Below the pieces are notes generated by a model. The model was given only the letters and a program-made list of their open reading frames with translations, made no database searches and was not told where the DNA came from. Shown here in pieces: positions 34,098 through 43,307 of a stretch of DNA of 64,000 nt. The DNA is taken from the NCBI RefSeq assembly GCF_013328205.1, contig NZ_JABULH010000002.1:248001-312000 (forward strand). Reading direction: 5' to 3'. Each line of letters opens with the position of its first letter. Positions within the stretch are counted from its first letter, which is position 1. The stretch is from Sphingomonas hominis. Its GTDB lineage: Bacteria > Pseudomonadota > Alphaproteobacteria > Sphingomonadales > Sphingomonadaceae. Both the position numbers and the translations under genes were made by a program.

Positions 34098-36200
34098 ATG
34101 ACCGACCCGTCCCCTTCGCTCACGTCGCGCGACGATGCGCTCAGCATCGGCCGCTGGGATTGGGACGTGCGCGCCGATCGCATCACTTCCGACGCGGCGT
34201 TCGCCACGATGTACGGGGTTGCGCCCGATGTGGCGGCGACGGGCGCACCGATCGCGACCTTTTTTGGCGGCATCTATCCCGCCGATCTGCCGCGCGTGCA
34301 GGCCGCGATCGCGCGCGCGCTGGACGGTGCCGACGCGTTCGAGGAGGAATATCGTGTCGTCGACGCGGACCAACAGGTCCGCTGGCTCACGGCGCAGGGC
34401 CGGGTGGAGCGTGACACGGACGGCGAGGTCGTCGCCTTTCCCGGCGTCAGTTTCGACATCGACGCGCGCAAGCGCCACGAACTGCGGCTCGCCGCCACGG
34501 TCGAGATCAACGACCGGCTGCGCGCCGAGGGCGACGCGGGCGACCTGGCGCTCGCCGCCGCCGAAGTCGTCGGACGCACGCTCGACGTCAGCCGCGCGGG
34601 CTACGGCACCGTTGATCCCGCCGCGGAGACGATCACCACCGAGCGCGCTTATTGTGCGGAGGGTATCAAGCCCTTGCCGTCGGTGCTGCATTTCCGCGAT
34701 TACGGCAGCTACATCGACGACCTGAAGGCCGGCGTAACGGTCGCGATCACCGACGTGCGGGTCGATCCGCGCACGCGCGATACCGCCGACGGCTTGCGTG
34801 AATTGTCGGCCATGTCGTTCATCAACATGCCGGTGACCGAGCAGGGCGGGTTCGTCGCGCTGTTGTACCTCAACAACGCGACGCCGCGCGCGTGGAGCGA
34901 CGAGGATGTCGCCTTCGTTCGCGACGCCGCCGAACGCGTGCGCGACGCGGTGGAGCGGCGCCGCGCTGAGCACGAACTCGCCGCGTTGAACGCGCGGCTG
35001 GAGGAAGAAGTCGACGTGCGCACCGCCGAGCTGATGCGCGCGGAGGAGCAATTGCGTCAGGCGCACAAGATGGAAGCGGTCGGCCAGCTGACCGGCGGGC
35101 TCGCGCATGATTTCAATAACCTGCTGACCGGCATCTCGGGCGCGCTGGAGATGATCAATCTGCGCGTCGGCCAAGGCCGGGTGAGCGAGATCGACCGCTA
35201 CGTCACCACCGCGCAGGGCGCGACACGCCGCGCCGCCGCGCTGACCCACCGATTGCTCGCCTTCTCGCGGCGGCAGACGCTCGATCCCAAGCCGACCGAC
35301 GTCAACCGCCTGATCGCGGGCATGGAGGAACTGGTACGCCGCACCGTCGGGCCGGCGATCACACTGGAGGTGGTGGGCGCGGCCGGGCTGTGGCCCGCGC
35401 TGGTCGATCCCAACCAGCTCGAGAACGCGCTGCTCAACCTGTGTATAAACGCGCGCGACGCCATGCCCGACGGCGGGCGGATCACGATCGAGACGGCCAA
35501 CAAGTGGATCGACGAGCGCACCGGGCGCGAGCGCGACCTGGCGCCGGGCCAGTATCTGTCGCTGTGCGTGACCGACACCGGCGAGGGCATGACCCCCGAG
35601 GTGCAGGCGCGCGCCTTTGATCCCTTCTTCACCACCAAGCCGCTGGGTGAGGGCACAGGGCTCGGCCTATCGATGATCTACGGCTTCGCGCGGCAATCGG
35701 GCGGGCAGGTACGGATCTACAGCGAGGTCGGGGACGGCACCACCGTGTGCATCTACCTGCCGCGCCATTACGGGGGCGAGGAAGCCGGCGGCACGGCGAG
35801 CATCGACGATACCGCCGCGATTCCCGTCGCCGGGCAACGCACCGTCATGGTCGTCGACGACGAACCGACGATCCGGATGCTGGTGACCGAGGTCCTCGCC
35901 GAGCAGGGCTATACCGTGATCGAAGCCGGCGACGGTGCGAGCGCGCTTCGGCTGTTCGGGTCGGGGGTGAAGCCCGATCTGCTCGTCACGGACGTTGGAT
36001 TGCCGGGGCAGATGAACGGGCGGCAGGTCGCCGACGCGGCGATCGCGCTGATCCCCGAATTGAAGGTGCTGTTTATCACCGGTTACGCGGAGAATGCGGT
36101 GATCGGCAACGGTCAGCTCGCGCCGCACATGGCACTGGTCACCAAGCCGTTCTCGATGGATACGCTGGCGGCCAAGGTGGGCATGCTGCTGGCCGACTGA
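34098..36200 (+). CDS. Hybrid histidine kinase (PAS-GAF-HisKA-HATPase-REC)
   Basis: 700 residues, no membrane helix. Order: PAS fold (about 12-130, SIGRWDWDVRADRIT start), GAF (about 140-285), a coiled coil (about 285-320), HisKA with His337 in GLAHDFNNLLTGI, HATPase with N-box ENALLNLCINARDAM and GLGLSMIYGF, and a receiver domain with phospho-acceptor Asp632 in VTDVGLPGQMNG. It probably senses a cytosolic signal through PAS/GAF and passes phosphate internally to its own receiver. No separate response regulator lies next to it, so the output partner is elsewhere or the REC domain acts directly. Confidence 0.95.
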   Translation: MTDPSPSLTSRDDALSIGRWDWDVRADRITSDAAFATMYGVAPDVAATGAPIATFFGGIYPADLPRVQAAIARALDGADAFEEEYRVVDADQQVRWLTAQGRVERDTDGEVVAFPGVSFDIDARKRHELRLAATVEINDRLRAEGDAGDLALAAAEVVGRTLDVSRAGYGTVDPAAETITTERAYCAEGIKPLPSVLHFRDYGSYIDDLKAGVTVAITDVRVDPRTRDTADGLRELSAMSFINMPVTEQGGFVALLYLNNATPRAWSDEDVAFVRDAAERVRDAVERRRAEHELAALNARLEEEVDVRTAELMRAEEQLRQAHKMEAVGQLTGGLAHDFNNLLTGISGALEMINLRVGQGRVSEIDRYVTTAQGATRRAAALTHRLLAFSRRQTLDPKPTDVNRLIAGMEELVRRTVGPAITLEVVGAAGLWPALVDPNQLENALLNLCINARDAMPDGGRITIETANKWIDERTGRERDLAPGQYLSLCVTDTGEGMTPEVQARAFDPFFTTKPLGEGTGLGLSMIYGFARQSGGQVRIYSEVGDGTTVCIYLPRHYGGEEAGGTASIDDTAAIPVAGQRTVMVVDDEPTIRMLVTEVLAEQGYTVIEAGDGASALRLFGSGVKPDLLVTDVGLPGQMNGRQVADAAIALIPELKVLFITGYAENAVIGNGQLAPHMALVTKPFSMDTLAAKVGMLLAD

Positions 36201-36203
36201 CGG

Positions 36204-36674
36204 CTACCCCGCCGGCGCGCCCGCGACGATCACCCCCGTTGCGATGGTCAGCGCGCCGAGCCCGAGCGACAAGGGCACACGCAGCCGCATCCAATTGGCC
36301 GGCGCCGCGCCTTGCGCGACCAGCCAGCGGTCGACCGGCAGCGTCAGCATGATCGCGCTGCCCATCGCGGCCAGTCCGATTGGCAGATGTACCGCGGCGA
36401 GCGCCAGGATCGCACCCGCCACCAGGCTCGGCACCACCGCGAGCGTCACCAACAGCGACTGACCCAGCCGGCGGAACATCGCCAGTCCCCACCACATGCC
36501 ACCCAGGAAGCTGAGGATCAGCGCGCCGTATGCGATGGCGACCAGCCCGCCGTCGTAAATGTCGAGCCACGCCAGCGCTGCCGCGCCGATCTGCGGCAAC
36601 AAGCCCGCAAGGCCAAGCGCGAAGGCGACGCGCCCGACGGCGAACGGGACGGGGCCGGGTTGCGCGACGTGCAT
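36204..36674 (-). CDS. DUF3429 membrane protein
   Basis: 156 residues, convergent with the kinase gene (3 bases between stops). Four to five membrane helices are visible, including [39 protein letters not shown], and [27 protein letters not shown] is the family's signature. DUF3429 is an inner-membrane family of unknown function. Nothing unusual. Confidence 0.88.
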   Translation of the reverse strand: MHVAQPGPVPFAVGRVAFALGLAGLLPQIGAAALAWLDIYDGGLVAIAYGALILSFLGGMWWGLAMFRRLGQSLLVTLAVVPSLVAGAILALAAVHLPIGLAAMGSAIMLTLPVDRWLVAQGAAPANWMRLRVPLSLGLGALTIATGVIVAGAPAG

Positions 36675-36823
36675 GCGAAGGCTCCTGATGTTGTGCGGCC
36701 GGGCGCGGTGCGACCTGCCGATCCACGGTCATGTACGCGATCTGCGCGCGATCGATCCGCGGCGCGTTAATAAGTATCGTATGTTAAACGCTCCGGTAAC
36801 CGGACCGTCGCTAGCGCAGCCGC

Positions 36824-37120
36824 ATGTCTCGCACGTGCCGCTATCTCGCCCCGTTTGTTCAACTGGCGGGAGGGGTCGTCGCGCTGGTCGCCTTTGCCGT
36901 CGCACCTCCCGAGCGCGGCGATCTGCTGTACGTGCCGCTGACCGCCGCCGCCGCGCCGGCGCAGGCGGCGCGCGCGGACGGATCGGCGCTGCTCGGACGT
37001 GGGCCGTTCGGGTCGGTGGTGGTACGCGCGAGCGCCCCGCACGATCTTCTCGCCTTGTTGCGCGCCGGCATTCTGGTGACTGCCGCACCCGCCGCCTTGT
37101 GTGGCACGGTGCGCGCATGA
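36824..37120 (+). CDS. Small secreted or membrane protein preceding a chemotaxis transducer
   Basis: 98 residues, unrecognised. It has a signal-like N terminus ([20 protein letters not shown]), then [27 protein letters not shown] and a C-terminal [25 protein letters not shown] cleavage site is likely before [11 protein letters not shown]. The stop overlaps the next ATG by four bases (ATGA), so it is co-translated with the transducer, suggesting it supplies a sensing or accessory function. Lower confidence because it is short and alanine-rich. Confidence 0.68.
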   Translation: MSRTCRYLAPFVQLAGGVVALVAFAVAPPERGDLLYVPLTAAAAPAQAARADGSALLGRGPFGSVVVRASAPHDLLALLRAGILVTAAPAALCGTVRA

Positions 37121-38700
37121 GCGCGACCCTGACGACATATCCGCGTTCGGTCGCGCTCGATGATCTGCGGCGGCGCGGCGTGCGCAACCTGGTGATCGCG
37201 GGCTGGGTGTGTTTGCCGCTCATCGCGATCGGCGATCGCCTGCTCGGCCGCGGCGGCGCGTGGATGGAATTGCTGGTTGCGGCGCTGACGCTGATCCTGC
37301 CGACGATCATGGCGGTGCAGCGTCGCTTCGACCGCGCGGCGCGGCTGACGGTCGCGATCGAGGTGGCGATCATGCCCGCGGTGTTCGTCTACATGCTGCG
37401 CGGCCACGGGTGGCAGATGGACGCGCACATGTACTTCTTCGTGGCGCTCGCCGCGCTCAGCCTGTTGTGCGACTGGCGCCCGCTCGCGCTCGCCTCCGCG
37501 CTGATCGCGGTTCACCATTTGTTGTTCGAGGCACTGGTGCCCGAATGGGTGTTCGCCGGGTCGGGTAATCTCGGCCGCGTCGTGTTCCACGCGGTCGCGG
37601 TGATCCTGCAATTCGCCGCGCTGGCCTATGTCTCGCAACAATTGCGCAATTTGGTTCTGGCGACGGACCAGGCGCGCCACGAACAGGAAGCGGCACGTAG
37701 GCGTAGCGAGGAACTGTCCGCCAGCGCCGCCGCCGCGGCCGAGCGCGCGGTCACCGCACTCGCCACCGCCACCGCCGCTGAGGAACGCTCCGCGCGCGAG
37801 CGTGCGCGTCGCGAGGAGGTGGAGCAGCGGCTGGCGGACGAGCGTCGCACCGCGCTGCTGACGCTGGCGGGCGCGTTCGAGCATACGGTGGCGGGCGTCG
37901 CGGTCGCGCTCGACGAGGCGTCGGTGCAACTGGTCGGCTCGGCGGTGTCGCTCAACGAACTCGCCACCGACGCCGGGCATCAGGCGACCGAGGTCGTGGC
38001 GGGCGCGGTGCAGGCGTCGTCGGCGGCGCAGGGTGTCGCAGCGGCGATCCGCGACCTGTCGGGCTCGATGGAAACGGTCGCGCGTCACGCCGAGGAGCAA
38101 CGCAACCTGACCCGCGCCGCGCGCGACAGCGCGGCGTCGAGCGACAAGGCGGTGCGCGAACTGGCCGAGCGGACCGGCGATATCGGCGGCTTCGTGGAAC
38201 AGATCGGCGGGATCGCGGCGCAAACCAACCTGCTGGCACTTAACGCCACGATCGAGGCGGTGCGCGCGGGCGAGGCCGGACGCGGCTTCGCGGTGGTGGC
38301 GGGCGAGGTAAAGCAGCTCGCCGCCGGTACCGCGCACGCGACGCAGAAGATCGCCGACCTGATCGCGGGGATCGAGCACGGCGTCGCGGTGGCGAAGGAC
38401 GATCTCGACGTGGCGTCGACCATGGTGCGGCAGGTAACGGTCGCGGCGAACGACATCCGCGACGCGGTCGACACGCAGCGCGCCGTCGCGGCCGAGATCG
38501 AGCGCACCGCCTATGACGCCGCGCGCGGCGCCGATTACGTCGAGCAGCAGATCGCGGTGGTGGCAAGTGCGGCAACCGCGGCCGAGACGCTGTCCGTCAA
38601 CGTCCGCGCCGCCGCCGCCAGCCTGTCCGCGCACGCCAGCCGCCTGCGCCAGTCGACCGACCGGTTCGTGGAGGAACTGCGCGCCGACGCCGCGGCGTGA
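37117..38700 (+). CDS. Methyl-accepting chemotaxis-type transducer with a multi-span N terminus
   Basis: 527 residues from an ATG that overlaps the preceding small gene's stop. The first 190 residues hold about six hydrophobic helices ([32 protein letters not shown], and others) with no large periplasmic ligand domain. A charged coiled coil (about 190-260) leads to the signalling tip, recognised by [24 protein letters not shown] and [15 protein letters not shown]. It is predicted to control CheA activity. With no canonical periplasmic sensor, the stimulus may be membrane-associated (energy state or light) or be provided by the small upstream protein. Confidence 0.92.
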   Translation: MSATLTTYPRSVALDDLRRRGVRNLVIAGWVCLPLIAIGDRLLGRGGAWMELLVAALTLILPTIMAVQRRFDRAARLTVAIEVAIMPAVFVYMLRGHGWQMDAHMYFFVALAALSLLCDWRPLALASALIAVHHLLFEALVPEWVFAGSGNLGRVVFHAVAVILQFAALAYVSQQLRNLVLATDQARHEQEAARRRSEELSASAAAAAERAVTALATATAAEERSARERARREEVEQRLADERRTALLTLAGAFEHTVAGVAVALDEASVQLVGSAVSLNELATDAGHQATEVVAGAVQASSAAQGVAAAIRDLSGSMETVARHAEEQRNLTRAARDSAASSDKAVRELAERTGDIGGFVEQIGGIAAQTNLLALNATIEAVRAGEAGRGFAVVAGEVKQLAAGTAHATQKIADLIAGIEHGVAVAKDDLDVASTMVRQVTVAANDIRDAVDTQRAVAAEIERTAYDAARGADYVEQQIAVVASAATAAETLSVNVRAAAASLSAHASRLRQSTDRFVEELRADAAA

Positions 38701-38732
38701 GGAGCGGGCGGGGAGGGAGGGACCTTCCTTGC

Positions 38733-38767
38733 GTCATCCCGGACTTAATCCGGAATCCCGCTTCTTC
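38733..38767. repeat. Palindromic repeat family A, left-arm fragment
   Basis: GTCATCCCGGACTTAATCC continuing to GGAATCCCGCTTCTT. No right arm follows directly; the next full copy starts at 38863. Confidence 0.75.
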
Positions 38768-38862
38768 TCTTGGGTCGGTCGAAGCGGCGAACAAGCTCCG
38801 CCTTGAAGTTTCCGCCCCTGCATAGTGCAAGAGCGCCCGCAACGTGACCACCTCACGTCCCC

Positions 38863-38948
38863 GCCACCCCCGACCTGATCCCGGGTCCCGTTCTTCGCCC
38901 CGATCGGGCGCAGGAAGAAGCGGGATCCCGGATCAAGTCCGGGATGAC
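38863..38948. repeat. Palindromic repeat family A, full copy
   Basis: Left arm GCCACCCCCGACCTGATCC; right arm AGCGGGATCCCGGATCAAG then TCCGGGATGAC. It lies 14 bases from the acyl-CoA dehydrogenase stop. Confidence 0.85.
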
Positions 38949-38961
38949 GGAAGGTCTCCCA

Positions 38962-40116
38962 TCACAGCTTCCGGGCGATCACTTCCTTCATGATCTCGTT
39001 GGTCCCGCCGTAGATGCGGCTGACGCGCGCGGCGCGCCACGCGCGGGCGATCGGATATTCGTTCATGTACCCCGCGCCGCCGTGGAGCTGGAGGCATTTG
39101 TCCATCACCTCCCATTCGAGCTCGGTGTGGAACAGCTTGGCCGCAGCACCTTCCTCGTTGGTCAGCTCGCCCGCCAGATGGCGCTTGATGCACCAATCGA
39201 GGTGCGCCCAGCCGACCTGCAACTTGGTCTTCAGGTCCGCGAGTACGAATTTGGTGTTCTGGAAATCGAACACCGTGCCCTTGAACGCCTTGCGATCCTT
39301 GGTGAAGGCGACCGTCTCGTCGAATGCCTTCTGCGCGGTCGCCTGTACCGAGACCGCGATCGACAAGCGCTCCTGCGGCAATTGGCTCATCAGGTAGATG
39401 AAGCCCTTGCCCTCTTCGCCCAGGCAATTGGTGATCGGCACGCGCACGTCGTCGAAGAACAATTCGGACGTATCGGCGGCGTCCTGCCCGATCTTGTCGA
39501 GCTTGCGGCCCTTCCTGAACCCCTCGCGGTCGCTCTCGACCAGGATGATCGACATGCCCTTGTATGCTGGCTGCGCATCGGGATCGGTCTTCGCGACGAC
39601 CAAAGTCAGGTCGGTGTTCTGCCCGTTGGTGATGTACGTCTTCGACCCGTTGATGACGTAGTGATTGCCGTCCTTCTTCGCCGAGGTGCGGATCGATTGC
39701 AGGTCGCTGCCCGTGCCCGGCTCGGTCATCGCGATTGCCGTCACGACCTCGCCCGATACCATCTTGGGCAGCCACTGCGCCTTCTGCTCCTCGCTGCCGT
39801 AATGCTCGATATAGCCGGCGACAATGTCCGACTGGAGCGAGAAGCCCGCGGGCACGCCCGCATAGGCCATCTCCTCGTCCACGATCGCATTGTAGCCGAA
39901 ATCGAGCCCCAGTCCGCCGTACGCTTCCGGTACGGTCGGGCACAGCATCCCAACCTCGCCCGCCTGCCGCCAGAACGACTTTGGCACCAGCCGATCCTTG
40001 TTCCACTGGTCGGCGAAGGGTTGGCCTTCTTTGGCGAGGAAGCTGCGTACCGTCTGGCGGAACGCCTCGTGATCCTCGGTATAGGCCTGTCGGCCGGCGA
40101 CGGTGTCGAGTGTCAT
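38962..40116 (-). CDS. Acyl-CoA dehydrogenase (long-chain/isovaleryl-like clade)
   Basis: 384 residues. FAD and substrate motifs are AMTEPGTGSDLQSIRT and NGSKTYITNG; the C-terminal QLHGGAGYMNEYPIARAWRAARVSRIYGGTNEI contains a Glu in GYMNEYPI. The position where most members carry the catalytic Glu (YEGTN) reads YGGTN here, so the base probably is the Glu of MNEYP, as in the long-chain and isovaleryl branches. Oxidises acyl-CoA, handing electrons to ETF. A 6-bp dyad lies upstream (40138-40160). Single-gene unit. Confidence 0.93.
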   Translation of the reverse strand: MTLDTVAGRQAYTEDHEAFRQTVRSFLAKEGQPFADQWNKDRLVPKSFWRQAGEVGMLCPTVPEAYGGLGLDFGYNAIVDEEMAYAGVPAGFSLQSDIVAGYIEHYGSEEQKAQWLPKMVSGEVVTAIAMTEPGTGSDLQSIRTSAKKDGNHYVINGSKTYITNGQNTDLTLVVAKTDPDAQPAYKGMSIILVESDREGFRKGRKLDKIGQDAADTSELFFDDVRVPITNCLGEEGKGFIYLMSQLPQERLSIAVSVQATAQKAFDETVAFTKDRKAFKGTVFDFQNTKFVLADLKTKLQVGWAHLDWCIKRHLAGELTNEEGAAAKLFHTELEWEVMDKCLQLHGGAGYMNEYPIARAWRAARVSRIYGGTNEIMKEVIARKL

Positions 40117-40137
40117 GGCAGCGCCTCTCGTAAAACG

Positions 40138-40160
40138 GTGATCAGAACTGTTGCGATCAC
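40138..40160. promoter_or_regulatory. Dyad GTGATC-N11-GATCAC upstream of the acyl-CoA dehydrogenase
   Basis: Perfect 6-base arms at 40138-40143 and 40155-40160, 22 bases upstream of the minus-strand ATG. On the minus strand a TTGACC (40170-40175) lies just upstream, a possible -35, so the dyad would cover the core promoter and could be a repressor site. Confidence 0.45.
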
Positions 40161-40268
40161 GCTGCGGTAGGTCAAGTAACTTTTGTTATGGAGGTGCTTC
40201 GGTGTGCGGCATCGCTCGACTTTGCCCGCGGTCCGTCCCTATGATCGTCGGTAAAGGAGAGCACCACC

Positions 40269-41270
40269 ATGAAACTCGCCAGCCTCAAGCACGGCCGGGA
40301 CGGCAAGCTCGTCGTCGTGTCGAACGACCTCGCCTGGTACGCCGACGCCGCGCATATCTGCCCGACGCTGCAGGCCGCGCTCGACGATTGGGAGCGGGTC
40401 GCGCCGCAGCTCGAACTGCTCGCCACCGACCTCGAACACGAGACGATCCCGCGTGAGCGGTTCCACGAGCACGATGCCGCTTCGCCGCTGCCGCGCGCGT
40501 ACCAGTGGGCGGACGGTTCGGCCTACGTCAACCACGTGGCACTGGTGCGCCAGGCGCGCGGCGCGGAGATGCCCGAGACGTTCTGGCACGATCCGCTGAT
40601 GTACCAGGGCGGGTCGGACGGCTTCCTGGGACCGCGTGACGCGATCCCGCTCGCCGACGAGAGTTGGGGGTGCGATCTGGAGGCCGAGGTGGTGGTGGTG
40701 ACGGGCGACGTGCCGCTCGGCGCCAGCCGTGACGACGCGCTCGCCGCGATCCGGCTCGTCGGGCTGACCAACGACGTGTCGTTGCGCAACCTTATCCCCG
40801 GCGAACTCGCCAAGGGGTTCGGCTTCTTCCAGTCGAAGCCTGCCAGCGCCTTCTCGCCGGTGTTCGTGACGCCGGAGGCGCTCGGGGACTGGTGGCGGGA
40901 CGGCAAGCTCCACCGGCGGTTGTGCGTCGACCTGAACGGCGAGCCGTTCGGGCGCGCGCAAGCGGGCGAGGACATGACGTTCGATTTTGGTACGCTCGTC
41001 GCGCACGCGGCAAAGACGCGGAAGCTGGGCGCGGGGACGATCGTCGGGTCGGGCACGGTGTCGAACCGTGATGCCGATGGCGGTCCGGGTAAGGCGATCG
41101 CGCAAGGGGGGGTGGGCTATTCTTGCCTTGCCGAGGTTCGGACAGTCGAGACGATCGCGACGGGCAAGGCGACGACGCCGTTTCTCAAGCGCGGCGATAC
41201 GGTGCGCATCTGGGCGGAGGACGATCGGCACCACCCGATCTTTGGAGTAATCGAGCAGACGGTGGAGTGA
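40269..41270 (+). CDS. FAA hydrolase family protein (fumarylacetoacetase-like)
   Basis: 333 residues from an ATG preceded by AAAGGAG. The fold is shown by WGCDLEAEVVVVTGD, GFFQSKPASAFSPVFVTPE and GGPGKAIAQGGVGYS. Metal ligand acidic residues (Glu-x-Glu in DLEAEVVV) are present, so hydrolase or decarboxylase activity on a diketo acid is likely. The 333-residue length is near that of the bacterial FAH-like and 2-hydroxyhepta-2,4-diene isomerase groups. Isolated gene; no tyrosine-degradation genes in the window. Confidence 0.9.
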   Translation: MKLASLKHGRDGKLVVVSNDLAWYADAAHICPTLQAALDDWERVAPQLELLATDLEHETIPRERFHEHDAASPLPRAYQWADGSAYVNHVALVRQARGAEMPETFWHDPLMYQGGSDGFLGPRDAIPLADESWGCDLEAEVVVVTGDVPLGASRDDALAAIRLVGLTNDVSLRNLIPGELAKGFGFFQSKPASAFSPVFVTPEALGDWWRDGKLHRRLCVDLNGEPFGRAQAGEDMTFDFGTLVAHAAKTRKLGAGTIVGSGTVSNRDADGGPGKAIAQGGVGYSCLAEVRTVETIATGKATTPFLKRGDTVRIWAEDDRHHPIFGVIEQTVE

Positions 41271-41283
41271 TCTTAGCGCGAAT

Positions 41284-41394
41284 AGCCCTCTCCTCGCCGG
41301 GGAGAGGGTTGGGAGAGGGGAGTGTGTCTCGCAGAGCGCAGCGCCTGGATCAGCCCCTCTCCCAAACCCTCTCCCCGCCGGGGAGAGGGCTTTT
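41284..41394. terminator. Palindromic repeat family C / terminator
   Basis: Two inverted arms: AGCCCTCTCCTCGCCGGGG and on (41284-41320), and CCCCTCTCCCAAACCCTC and on to 41390, each with its own inner hairpin (CTCTCCCC/GGGGAGAG). TTTT follows at 41391. It lies between the convergent FAA hydrolase and DUF885 genes. Repeat origin and terminator use are both plausible. Confidence 0.7.
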
Positions 41395-41400
41395 AGGGCG

Positions 41401-43206
41401 TCACGTCCCCGTTTTCGCCCACGCCTCGATCTTGCGCTCCAGCACCGGCATCGGCAGCGCGCCCGTGTCCAGCACCTGCGCGTGGAATGCGCGCGGGTCG
41501 AAGCGCGCGCCCAGCGTCGCCTTGCTCGACGCCTTCAACCGCGAGATCGTGAGCTGCCCCAGCTTGTAGGCGAGCGCCTGTCCGGGGATCGCGATGTAGC
41601 GCTCGACCTCGGCGGTCGCATCGGTGCGTGCCATCGGCGAGTTGGCGAGCATGTACTCGATCGACTGGTCGCGGGTCCAACCCTTGGCGTGGATGCCGGT
41701 GTCGACCACCAGCCGCATCGCGCGCAGCATCTCGTCGTTCAGCCCGCCCATGCGCTGATACGGGTCGGTTTCCATGCCCAGCTCGTTCCACAACGTCTCG
41801 GCGTAGAGCGCCCAGCCCTCGGCGTAAGCGGTGTTGCCGCCGAAGCGCATGAAGGCGGGGAGTGCCGTATTCTCCTGCGCGACGCTGATCTGGAAGTGAT
41901 GCCCCGGCACCGCTTCGTGCAGGTAGAGCGTCTCCATCTCCCACATGTAGCGCGAGGGGAGGTCGTACGTGTTGTAGTAGAACACGCCCGGCCGCGACCC
42001 GTCGGGCGTGCCGCCATTGTACGAGCCGCCGGCGTCGGTCTTCTCGCGGAAGGCGGGAACGGCGCGGATTTCGAGCTTGGTCTTGGGGATCAGCGAGAAC
42101 TGCTCGCGCACGCGCGCGTCGACGCGGCGACCGATTGCCTCGTAACCGAGGCGTAGCTGCTCGGCCGAGGTCGGCTGAAAACGCTTGTCGGTGCGCAGGT
42201 ACGTGAAGAACTCAGGCAGGCTGCCCTTGAAGCCAACCTTCTGCTTCTGCGCCTCCATCTCGCGCAGGATGCGTGCGACCTCCGAGAGCCCGAGCTGGTG
42301 CACCGCCTCCGCCTTCAACGGCAGCGTGGTGTTGGACTCGATCAGGTAATCGTACAGCTTCGCGCCGCCCGGCATCGCCGACAGCCCGACGCTGTCGCGC
42401 GCGACGGGCAGATATTCGCGCTCCAGGAAGTCGCGCATCCGCTTGTGCGCCGGGTTGATGACGTCGCGGATCTGTGCAGCGTAGGCGGCGCGCAGCCGGG
42501 TCTGATCGGCGGCGGAAATGCCGGCGGGAAAGGTCTTGACCGGACCATAGAAGGTCGACCCTTCGATGCCCTGTTTAAGCAGATTGTCGAATTGCTCGAC
42601 CATGTTGCGCACGACGAGCTTGGGCTGGACGATCCCGGCCTTCATGCCCTGGCGAAAGCGCCCGATCGCTTCGTCCATGATCCGCGCGTACTGCGCGTTG
42701 CGCTTAAGGTTGTTCTCGTAATCCGCCAGCGTCTTGAACGGTGCGGCACCCTGGCCCGATGCGAAGTCGGGGTAGAAGGCCTGGAAACCGTAGAAATGAT
42801 CGAGCGGGCGCACGATCGTCAGCGCGACGATGTCGGGCTGAAGCCCGCGCAAGGCCACTTCGGTCTGGTACTTGAACACGTCGTACGCGATCTGGTCGAC
42901 GTGGGTCAGCTTGGCACGATCGATCCGCTTGAGCGCGGCGAGGTCCTGCTCGTTCGCGGCGCGCTCGGCGGCGATCGACGCGTCGGACAGCGGGTCACCC
43001 AGCCGGTCGGCGTAGCGCAGGTCGCCGCGGTAGATCGCGCCGATCGGGTTGCGCTTCAGGCTCGCCTCGTCGCTGTCGTAGAACAGCCGCTTGAGCCTGG
43101 TGTCCTCCACGCTGTCGCCCGCCACGGGCTGCGGCGGCGGTAGCGCCTGGCTGAAGGCGGCGCCCGAGCAGGCGAGCAGCAGGGCGGCGGTGATGGCGAA
43201 GCGCAT
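41401..43206 (-). CDS. DUF885 family exported protein, metallopeptidase-like
   Basis: 601 residues with a signal peptide (MRFAITAALLLACSGAAFSQ). The DUF885 hallmark LYLHEAVPGHHFQ near residue 430 is a HExxPGHH metal-binding motif, and the flanking NTYDLPSRYMWEMETL and GWALYAETLW are typical. The family is predicted to hydrolyse peptides in the periplasm; relatives include prolyl-type peptidases. Length fits. Its divergence from trehalase leaves a 101-base gap. Confidence 0.9.
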   Translation of the reverse strand: MRFAITAALLLACSGAAFSQALPPPQPVAGDSVEDTRLKRLFYDSDEASLKRNPIGAIYRGDLRYADRLGDPLSDASIAAERAANEQDLAALKRIDRAKLTHVDQIAYDVFKYQTEVALRGLQPDIVALTIVRPLDHFYGFQAFYPDFASGQGAAPFKTLADYENNLKRNAQYARIMDEAIGRFRQGMKAGIVQPKLVVRNMVEQFDNLLKQGIEGSTFYGPVKTFPAGISAADQTRLRAAYAAQIRDVINPAHKRMRDFLEREYLPVARDSVGLSAMPGGAKLYDYLIESNTTLPLKAEAVHQLGLSEVARILREMEAQKQKVGFKGSLPEFFTYLRTDKRFQPTSAEQLRLGYEAIGRRVDARVREQFSLIPKTKLEIRAVPAFREKTDAGGSYNGGTPDGSRPGVFYYNTYDLPSRYMWEMETLYLHEAVPGHHFQISVAQENTALPAFMRFGGNTAYAEGWALYAETLWNELGMETDPYQRMGGLNDEMLRAMRLVVDTGIHAKGWTRDQSIEYMLANSPMARTDATAEVERYIAIPGQALAYKLGQLTISRLKASSKATLGARFDPRAFHAQVLDTGALPMPVLERKIEAWAKTGT

Positions 43207-43307
43207 GGTGTGAGGTAACCCCTGAAACGATCGTCCGCGTGTCTATGACCCGGCCGGAGCGGCGACAAGCGGTTGTCGCGAGGGCGTGTGATGTGGTGAG
43301 AAGCGGC

